Assembly (NCBI GenBank): GCA_007571105.1
Contig: RKRZ01000048.1
Span: forward strand, 1-11,642
Origin: Gammaproteobacteria bacterium
GTDB taxonomy: Bacteria > Pseudomonadota > Gammaproteobacteria > Poriferisulfidales > Poriferisulfidaceae
DNA: 11,642 nucleotides
Reading direction: 5' to 3'
Shown: piece by piece, positions 6,630-11,642 of the stretch
How positions within the stretch are numbered: the stretch's first letter is position 1
How the letters are laid out: each line of letters begins with the position of its first letter
Notes under the pieces: model-generated
What the model saw: the letters and a program-made list of their open reading frames with translations, nothing else
Databases searched by the model: none
What the model was told of the DNA's origin: nothing
Position numbers and translations under genes: made by a program

Positions 6630-8258
6630 ATGCCCAATGAAGTTGAAGCGAAAATTCTCGTTGTAGACGACGAAAAAGACACGGAGGTTCTCCTCCGGCA
6701 GCGATTGCGTCACGAAATTCATTCGAAGCAGTATTCCTTTTCTTTTGTTCCGGACGGCGAACAAGCCTTGGAACATCTCCAGCAACACGACGACGTTGAC
6801 ATCATTCTGACAGATCTCAACATGCCTGTAATGGACGGCATGACGCTTCTGGAAAAAATTCCGGATGTCTCGCCGAACGCCCGCACCATCATGGTTTCTG
6901 CTTACGGGAATATGGACAACTTCCGCGTCGCCATGAACCATGGGGCCTATGACTTCCTTAGCAAACCGATCGATTTTCAGGATTTGAAGGATACGCCAGG
7001 TCGTGCGCTTGAAAGCCTTCAGGAGGCGCGCGAATCGGAACGAATGCGCAGCAAACTTGATGTTATCGAACGCGAACTCAATATGGCGCAGATTCTGCAG
7101 AAACACATTCTGCCAACTTCCTTCCCGACGACCGATGAATATGACGTCCATGCCAATATGGTTGCCGCTCATTCTATTGGCGGAGATTTTTATGACCTGT
7201 TTGAGTTGGACCGAGGAAAGATAGGGATCCTTATCGCTGACGTCTCTGACAAAGGCGTCCCGGCCGCTATGTTCATGATGGCAAGCCGCACCCTGCTAAA
7301 GGCTTGCGCCGCCTGCTCTGTCTCTCCTTCACAGGTTCTCGGGCAAGTGAATTTCATGCTGTCTCAAGACAATGAAGCCATGACATTCGTGACTCTGTTC
7401 TATGGCATTTATGACCCGGAAACTCTTGAATTTAAATACACGAATGCCGGACACAACCCTCCCATCCTCGTTCTCCCCGACCAAGAGCCCAAGTTGCTTG
7501 CACCCACGGGAGACGTCGCCCTAGGCATTGACGAAAGCCTGCAGTTCAGCGAAAAAACCGTCACACTGGAGCCCGGAAATGCTGTCGTGCTATATACCGA
7601 TGGCGTTTCGGAGGCCGAGCGCAAAGGCGGAGACATGTTCGGAATGGAGCGCTTCATTAAACTTGCTCACGAAAGTTCATTCGAGAGCGCCGAACAAATG
7701 ACGGACATCGTCTTTGAGCAAGTGGCAACTTTTGTTGAAGGCAACGAACAATCCGATGACATCACCTGCCTGGTATTGTTCATTCCCCCGACCGGGTCGG
7801 ACAGTGCCGTCAAGTCAAACTCTGAATCAGAGAGTGACAGCGCCGACAATTCACGAACCGTTACTTTCCCGAATCGCCTTGAGGAAATCCGCACAGTGCA
7901 AAATGCATTGGAAGAATTCACAGAGCAAAACGAACTCCCCACCGACGTGGCTTATCACCTCCAGTTTGCGCTTGAGGAAATTGTCACCAATGTGATCTCA
8001 TATGCGTATAAAGACGATGAGGAACACGAAATCAAAGTCATCTTCACCAAAGATGAAAACAGCATCAGCATTGAAGTGATTGATGACGGATATCCCTTTG
8101 ATCCTCTGGAAGAGGCGCCGGGAATGGACTCAGAGAGTTCTCTGGAAGACCGCCCCATTGGCGGGGCCGGCGTTGCTCTCACAAAACAAATGATGACAGA
8201 ACTGAAGTACAAGCGCGAGGGCGATTGCAACCACTTGCTCATGATCAAAAAATTCTAG
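6630..8258 (+). CDS. Response regulator with PP2C phosphatase and RsbW-like kinase domains (HsbR/CrsR type)
   Basis: The 542-residue cytoplasmic switch protein has three domains. The receiver (about 7-125) has Asp13/Asp14, phosphoacceptor Asp62 in TDLNMP, Ser90 and Lys112 in KPID. A helical linker (about 125-165) leads to a SpoIIE/RsbU-type PP2C phosphatase (about 170-386) with GGDFYD (184-189), ADVSDKG (203-209), TNAGHNPP, YTDG (Asp324) and SDDIT (375-379), so the metal-binding aspartates are intact. After a Ser/Asp-rich linker (about 390-408) comes an RsbW-like GHKL ATPase (about 411-542) with N box EIVTN (Asn454), DDGYPFD (485-491) and GGAGVAL (511-517). All three activities look functional. 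The protein should therefore both phosphorylate and dephosphorylate the upstream STAS protein, with the receiver choosing the direction. The ATG at 6630 has GGGGA 7 nt upstream. The architecture matches HsbR (P. aeruginosa) and CrsR (Shewanella). Confidence 0.93.
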   Translation: MPNEVEAKILVVDDEKDTEVLLRQRLRHEIHSKQYSFSFVPDGEQALEHLQQHDDVDIILTDLNMPVMDGMTLLEKIPDVSPNARTIMVSAYGNMDNFRVAMNHGAYDFLSKPIDFQDLKDTPGRALESLQEARESERMRSKLDVIERELNMAQILQKHILPTSFPTTDEYDVHANMVAAHSIGGDFYDLFELDRGKIGILIADVSDKGVPAAMFMMASRTLLKACAACSVSPSQVLGQVNFMLSQDNEAMTFVTLFYGIYDPETLEFKYTNAGHNPPILVLPDQEPKLLAPTGDVALGIDESLQFSEKTVTLEPGNAVVLYTDGVSEAERKGGDMFGMERFIKLAHESSFESAEQMTDIVFEQVATFVEGNEQSDDITCLVLFIPPTGSDSAVKSNSESESDSADNSRTVTFPNRLEEIRTVQNALEEFTEQNELPTDVAYHLQFALEEIVTNVISYAYKDDEEHEIKVIFTKDENSISIEVIDDGYPFDPLEEAPGMDSESSLEDRPIGGAGVALTKQMMTELKYKREGDCNHLLMIKKF

Positions 8259-8361
8259 GGCTCAATTTTCTCTCTTGATGAACATCTCTTTACCCCTGTT
8301 TTGCAATAGGCGAAAGTATTCTCGTGACCCAGTCTGCAACTTTTCCAGCACCAATTGAACA
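8259..8361 (+). other. 103-nt gap between the switch-protein and histidine kinase genes
   Basis: The gap is AT-rich and holds a TTGATG (8275-8280) but no convincing -10 at suitable spacing. I see no hairpin followed by a T-run and no clear Shine-Dalgarno sequence ahead of the ATG at 8362. The histidine kinase may be co-transcribed from the promoter at 6144, or have a weak promoter of its own that I cannot identify. Confidence 0.4.
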
Positions 8362-10500
8362 ATGTCTGTAAGGTCTTGGATTTCCGGGTTTAGGATTTCA
8401 ACCCAAGTCCATATTCTTTTAGGGACTGCGGTCTTGGGCGTGCTCAGCATCAGCCTAATCTCTCTCTACACGCTCGCACGCGTCGAACAAGTGCAAAAAG
8501 ACATCAGCGAAACCAATATTCCAGAAATGCTCACGGCATTCTCTGTTGCTCGCCAAGCCTCTGAATATGCCGCGAAAATCCCCAAGTTGACAACGGCAAA
8601 GACTCCCCAAGCACTTGCGGCATCCTACGAGGAGACCGAGCGAAAAAAACAGGCCTTCGAAAGCATTCTCGACACCATCACAAAAGAACACGCAGATGTT
8701 GAAGCTGTTCGACAGATCCAAGCGGATGGCGTCATTCTTGCGCATGACGTGGAATCTCTGATGCAGCTGGCCCAAGAAAAATTTGAACTCCAGCAACACA
8801 GCCTGACCTTTCGCAATACGCTGCAAAACTTGCGGCGCGACCTGCTGAACCTCCTCAACAAAGACATTGAGCGACTTAGAGGCGAACATGTTCTGTCCGC
8901 TGAAGACTTCAACACCTACCGTGGGCTAGCTGAACTCCACGAAGAAGCCATTCTCGTTCCCCAGTTATTCATCTCTGCACTGACCGTGTCCCAGGCCGCT
9001 CAACTGCAGCCGCTTCGGGAGAGTTTTGCAGCTTCCATTCTGCACGTCAACAACACTCTCAGTTATCTCCAAACATATTCTCGGCATGAAACTTTAAGTT
9101 CCCTGTTTCAGGATCTGTTTGCACTTGGCCAAGAACAGCAAAATGGCTTCGCATTGCACGAACGAGAGCTTGCTATCGAGGAAAAAATGAGCGCCTTGCT
9201 TGCCGAAACCCAAGCCATGAGTATTGACATCATGGCGCAGATTGAGCGAGTGGAAAGCGGCTACGCGGCGGAAACGCAGGAAATCTCCCAACAAGCCCAT
9301 CAGGCCGTGGCAACAGGATGGAACCTGTTGCTCCTGCTCAACATTCTGAGCATCGTTGGGGCAGTTTTAATTGGGTGGTTTTACGTGGAGCGCCATCTCA
9401 TTCGGCGGCTCAATACCTTGGTTGCTCACATCCGGCGCCTGGCAAGCGGAAACCTGGATGATACGCTTGAAATAGTCGGCAATGATGAAATTGCTGAAAT
9501 GGAAGAGGCACTCGAGGTCTTTCGAGAAAATGCAGTAGAACTCCAACGTCTCAGCATTGCTGAACAGTTGGCGGAAGAACTACAGGTAATGTACGCAGAT
9601 TTGGAGAAAAGCAACGAAGAATTGCAGCAGGCGCAAAATCAAATCATCGCTCAGGAAAAATTAGCGGCTTTGGGAGAATTGACCACGGGCGTTGCTCATG
9701 AAATCAAAAACCCCATGAATTTCATTATGAACTTTGCCGAAGGCTCCCAAGAGCTGCTGGGAGAATTGCTGGAAGAGTTGAAAAAGCTCATGGCCGGAAA
9801 AGAATACGATTCGGAGTTAATTGATGAGCTGACTGCGGACCTGGATTCAAACATGAAGCGCATCACGGATCATGGGAACCGCGCCAATCACATTGTTGCG
9901 GACATGCTCAAAATGGGACACATTTCCGGGCAATGGGAGATGTCGGACATCCATAATATCCTGGATGAGAGCATCAAACTCGCCTGTTTCAGCGCACGCT
10001 CTATTGATCCCAACTTCCAAATGGAAGTACAAAAGAATTATTCTCCGGATATTCCAGAACTCTTGGTGCAACCTCAAGACTTGGGGCGTGTATTCCTGAA
10101 CCTGATCAGCAATTCAGCGCATGCTACTGCCGGAAAACTCAAAGACCTGCACAAGCAAGAAAAAGGAGCGGGCAATGCCTTTCAGCCCATGACCAGAGTC
10201 AGCACGGCATCCACTGACGATCAGGTCGAAATTCGTGTGCGAGATAACGGCTCAGGAATCCCTGAAGCAACACTCGAAAGCATTTTCAACCCGTTCTTCA
10301 CTACTAAAGCGCCATCCGAAGGAACAGGACTGGGATTGTCCCTGGCAGCAGACATTATTCGTGAGCATGGAGGCACGATCAAAGTCGACACGAAAGAAAA
10401 TGAATTTACTGAAATGATCATCGTCCTCCCACGCGAAATAGCACCGCCTGAAGGCGCCATTGTGGCAAGTGGTATGCCTGATAAAACTGATGGTGCCTGA
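8362..10500 (+). CDS. Membrane sensor histidine kinase with large helical periplasmic domain and HAMP
   Basis: This 712-residue inner-membrane kinase has TM1 at about 17-39, a periplasmic region of about 280 residues, TM2 at about 319-341, and a HAMP domain at about 341-395. A coiled coil (about 395-432) leads to a dimerisation/phosphotransfer domain with HEIKNP (His446) and a HATPase domain with NLISNSAHA (N box, 580-588), DNGSG (628-632), FFTTK and GTGLGLS (654-660). All catalytic motifs are intact and there is no receiver, so it needs a separate one. The receiver protein encoded just upstream is the natural candidate. The periplasmic part is rich in Ala, Glu, Gln and Leu with predicted long helices, like TorS-type or helical bimodular sensors; its ligand is unknown. 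The ATG at 8362 is the first start after an in-frame stop at 8356-8358, but no clear Shine-Dalgarno sequence precedes it. A 103-nt gap separates it from the previous gene. Confidence 0.92.
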   Translation: MSVRSWISGFRISTQVHILLGTAVLGVLSISLISLYTLARVEQVQKDISETNIPEMLTAFSVARQASEYAAKIPKLTTAKTPQALAASYEETERKKQAFESILDTITKEHADVEAVRQIQADGVILAHDVESLMQLAQEKFELQQHSLTFRNTLQNLRRDLLNLLNKDIERLRGEHVLSAEDFNTYRGLAELHEEAILVPQLFISALTVSQAAQLQPLRESFAASILHVNNTLSYLQTYSRHETLSSLFQDLFALGQEQQNGFALHERELAIEEKMSALLAETQAMSIDIMAQIERVESGYAAETQEISQQAHQAVATGWNLLLLLNILSIVGAVLIGWFYVERHLIRRLNTLVAHIRRLASGNLDDTLEIVGNDEIAEMEEALEVFRENAVELQRLSIAEQLAEELQVMYADLEKSNEELQQAQNQIIAQEKLAALGELTTGVAHEIKNPMNFIMNFAEGSQELLGELLEELKKLMAGKEYDSELIDELTADLDSNMKRITDHGNRANHIVADMLKMGHISGQWEMSDIHNILDESIKLACFSARSIDPNFQMEVQKNYSPDIPELLVQPQDLGRVFLNLISNSAHATAGKLKDLHKQEKGAGNAFQPMTRVSTASTDDQVEIRVRDNGSGIPEATLESIFNPFFTTKAPSEGTGLGLSLAADIIREHGGTIKVDTKENEFTEMIIVLPREIAPPEGAIVASGMPDKTDGA

Positions 10501-10524
10501 GTCGAGAATCCGGTAGACGACTCA
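10498..10524. repeat. 7-bp inverted repeat between convergent genes, possible weak transcription stop
   Basis: TGAGTCG (10498-10504) and CGACTCA (10518-10524) form a perfect 7-bp stem with a 13-nt loop. The stem starts in the stop codon of the histidine kinase gene and ends 3 nt before the stop of the convergent outer-membrane protein gene. Neither strand shows a T-run after the stem, so it is not a standard intrinsic terminator. It could slow polymerase or protect mRNA ends on both sides. Confidence 0.35.
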
Positions 10525-10527
10525 ATA

Positions 10528-11642
10528 CTAGAAACTGTAGTTCAATCGAAATTCAAAATAACTGTCTCGCCGAATTTCATTGATGAGAGTGTCTCGTTCA
10601 TCCGCATGCAGCATGATGAACGACTCGGCTACGACTGACCATTGATCGGTCAATCGCCAATTCGCCTCTGTGACAAAAAACATTGTCGAGTGCTGTCGGT
10701 CTTTTAGAAGGCTGGCATAAAATTCAGTGTCCCCCGCATCATTGAGCGCGTAACGCGTAGCAAACAACAAATCGTCATCATTCGCAGTCGTTGCTTTTTC
10801 GCCCCGCTCATCGTAATACCACTCAACAAGCAGGCTAAAGTCTGCAGAGGAATCAAACACCGAATAGAAAGTATATTCGACCCCCAAGGCTAGTGCTGCG
10901 TAATCCTGTTCTTCCATTCGCGCGTTTTGCAGGCCGGCCCGATGAATTGCTTCCAACTTGAATAACCACGCTTCTGTAGTCATCTGCGCATCAATGGAAT
11001 ACTGTCGGATTTGCTCATAGTGCGGGACGAGAACAAGACCGTTCTGGCGTATGGCGGGACGGAGCGTTGCCTCCCGACTGGTCCCATCAAAGGCGCTAAG
11101 CCCAATATCAAAGGGACCCATGCTGTGGCTGTATCGAAATGCGAAATCCGTATGCCACTGTTTTGCAGAACTTTCATAAGTCGGATGGTCTCCATCCACG
11201 AGAATTCCGGAGCGCATGCGGCCCTCGTACCCTGAGAAAGTGCGCTCCCGATGGTGCGGCATGAGAAAAAATTCCGCCGCCCCCCAATCGCCATTCAAAG
11301 TCACGTGCGCCATCAATTGGCCGAGTTCGTCTTCCAAGTCCGGCTGCTCGACGGCGTCGACTTGATTGATGATGTCTACCAGGTGATTGCCTTCGACGAC
11401 TCCCCAAAACACGCGATCGACACCCAAGCGCGCTTCCCACCCGCCTTCTCCTAATTCACCATAGAATAAAAAATAAGCTTCCCGGATATCCCAATGCGTG
11501 CGTTCGGCATCGCCGCTGTCATAACGCAAAAACGGCACGAAACTGAACTCCCAATCCTCGCCCATGAAATAAAGTTCGGGCTCGAGGACAACGCCACTCG
11601 CATAATTAGACTGCCCCTCATGGGCTGAGGGCTCTGGATACC
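10528..11642 (-). CDS. Outer-membrane beta-barrel protein of unknown function, C-terminal part (cut by window edge)
   Basis: The frame is open from the right edge to the TAG at 10528, giving 370 visible residues. The frame continues 25 codons upstream of the Met at 11565 (visible residues include SNYASGVVLEPELYF), so that Met is probably not the start. The sequence alternates polar and hydrophobic/aromatic residues in short strands typical of outer-membrane barrels (for example WEFSFVPFLRYD, WEARLGVDRVFWGV, YFEFRLNYSF), and it ends in Phe, the C-terminal signal for the BAM machinery. Recognisable blocks are RVFWGVVEGNHLVDIINQ, PHHRERTFSGYEGRMR and FDIGLSAFDGTSRE. I recall similar blocks in uncharacterised proteobacterial outer-membrane proteins but cannot assign a substrate. 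The signal peptide would lie outside the window. The gene is convergent with the histidine kinase, with only 27 nt between their stops, so a functional link is not implied. Confidence 0.8.
   Translation of the reverse strand, partial: YPEPSAHEGQSNYASGVVLEPELYFMGEDWEFSFVPFLRYDSGDAERTHWDIREAYFLFYGELGEGGWEARLGVDRVFWGVVEGNHLVDIINQVDAVEQPDLEDELGQLMAHVTLNGDWGAAEFFLMPHHRERTFSGYEGRMRSGILVDGDHPTYESSAKQWHTDFAFRYSHSMGPFDIGLSAFDGTSREATLRPAIRQNGLVLVPHYEQIRQYSIDAQMTTEAWLFKLEAIHRAGLQNARMEEQDYAALALGVEYTFYSVFDSSADFSLLVEWYYDERGEKATTANDDDLLFATRYALNDAGDTEFYASLLKDRQHSTMFFVTEANWRLTDQWSVVAESFIMLHADERDTLINEIRRDSYFEFRLNYSF

Noticed and set aside
6602..6640. Short ATG-started 12-codon frame ahead of the switch-protein gene
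   Set aside because: No ribosome-binding site, no recognisable peptide, and it overlaps the true start.
6591..7172. Minus-strand open frame of 193 codons opposite the receiver/phosphatase gene
   Set aside because: It lies wholly antisense to a protein with intact receiver and PP2C motifs and shows no recognisable domain of its own.
10498..10527. Intrinsic bidirectional terminator between the convergent genes
   Set aside because: The stem is real but there is no T-run on either strand, so it is listed only as an inverted repeat.

Overview
The window looks like chromosomal DNA of a gammaproteobacterium of moderate GC. The evidence is gene content and order: glyA-nrdR-ribD-ribE-ribBX-ribH-nusB-thiL all lie on the minus strand, an arrangement typical of Pseudomonas- and Xanthomonas-like gammaproteobacteria. 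The ribB homologue carries the degenerate C-terminal RibA-like domain ('RibBX') described for Proteobacteria. No mobile element, CRISPR array, tRNA or rRNA was seen. I cannot name a genus.

Region 1 (1-6023, minus strand) is a compact housekeeping operon. It is transcribed from glyA (serine hydroxymethyltransferase) through nrdR (repressor of ribonucleotide reductase genes), then ribD, ribE, ribBX and ribH (riboflavin synthesis), nusB (antitermination factor) and thiL (thiamine-phosphate kinase, cut by the left edge). From nrdR to ribH every junction is a 1-4 nt stop/start overlap, which points to translational coupling. RibD, RibE, RibBX and RibH supply every dedicated riboflavin step except GTP cyclohydrolase II, whose domain in RibBX lacks its zinc cysteines, so a separate ribA should exist elsewhere.

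Region 2 (6024-6209) is a divergent intergenic region. It holds a good sigma70-type promoter facing right and the leader of glyA facing left, where two starts compete.

Region 3 (6210-10500, plus strand) is a three-gene signalling cassette. It encodes a STAS anti-sigma-antagonist-like protein, a three-domain switch protein (receiver, PP2C phosphatase, RsbW-like kinase), and a membrane sensor histidine kinase with a roughly 280-residue helical periplasmic domain. The simplest model is that the histidine kinase phosphorylates the receiver. That would shift the balance between the kinase and phosphatase domains acting on the STAS serine, and the STAS protein would then bind or release an unidentified partner. 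The first two genes resemble HsbR/HsbA of Pseudomonas aeruginosa and CrsR/CrsA of Shewanella. The adjacent histidine kinase and the lack of any neighbouring sigma factor, FlgM or diguanylate cyclase gene leave the output open.

Region 4 (10528-11642, minus strand) is the C-terminal part of an outer-membrane beta-barrel protein of unassigned function, convergent with the histidine kinase gene and cut by the right edge. Genes fill nearly the whole window, and no gene-free stretch exceeds 300 bases.
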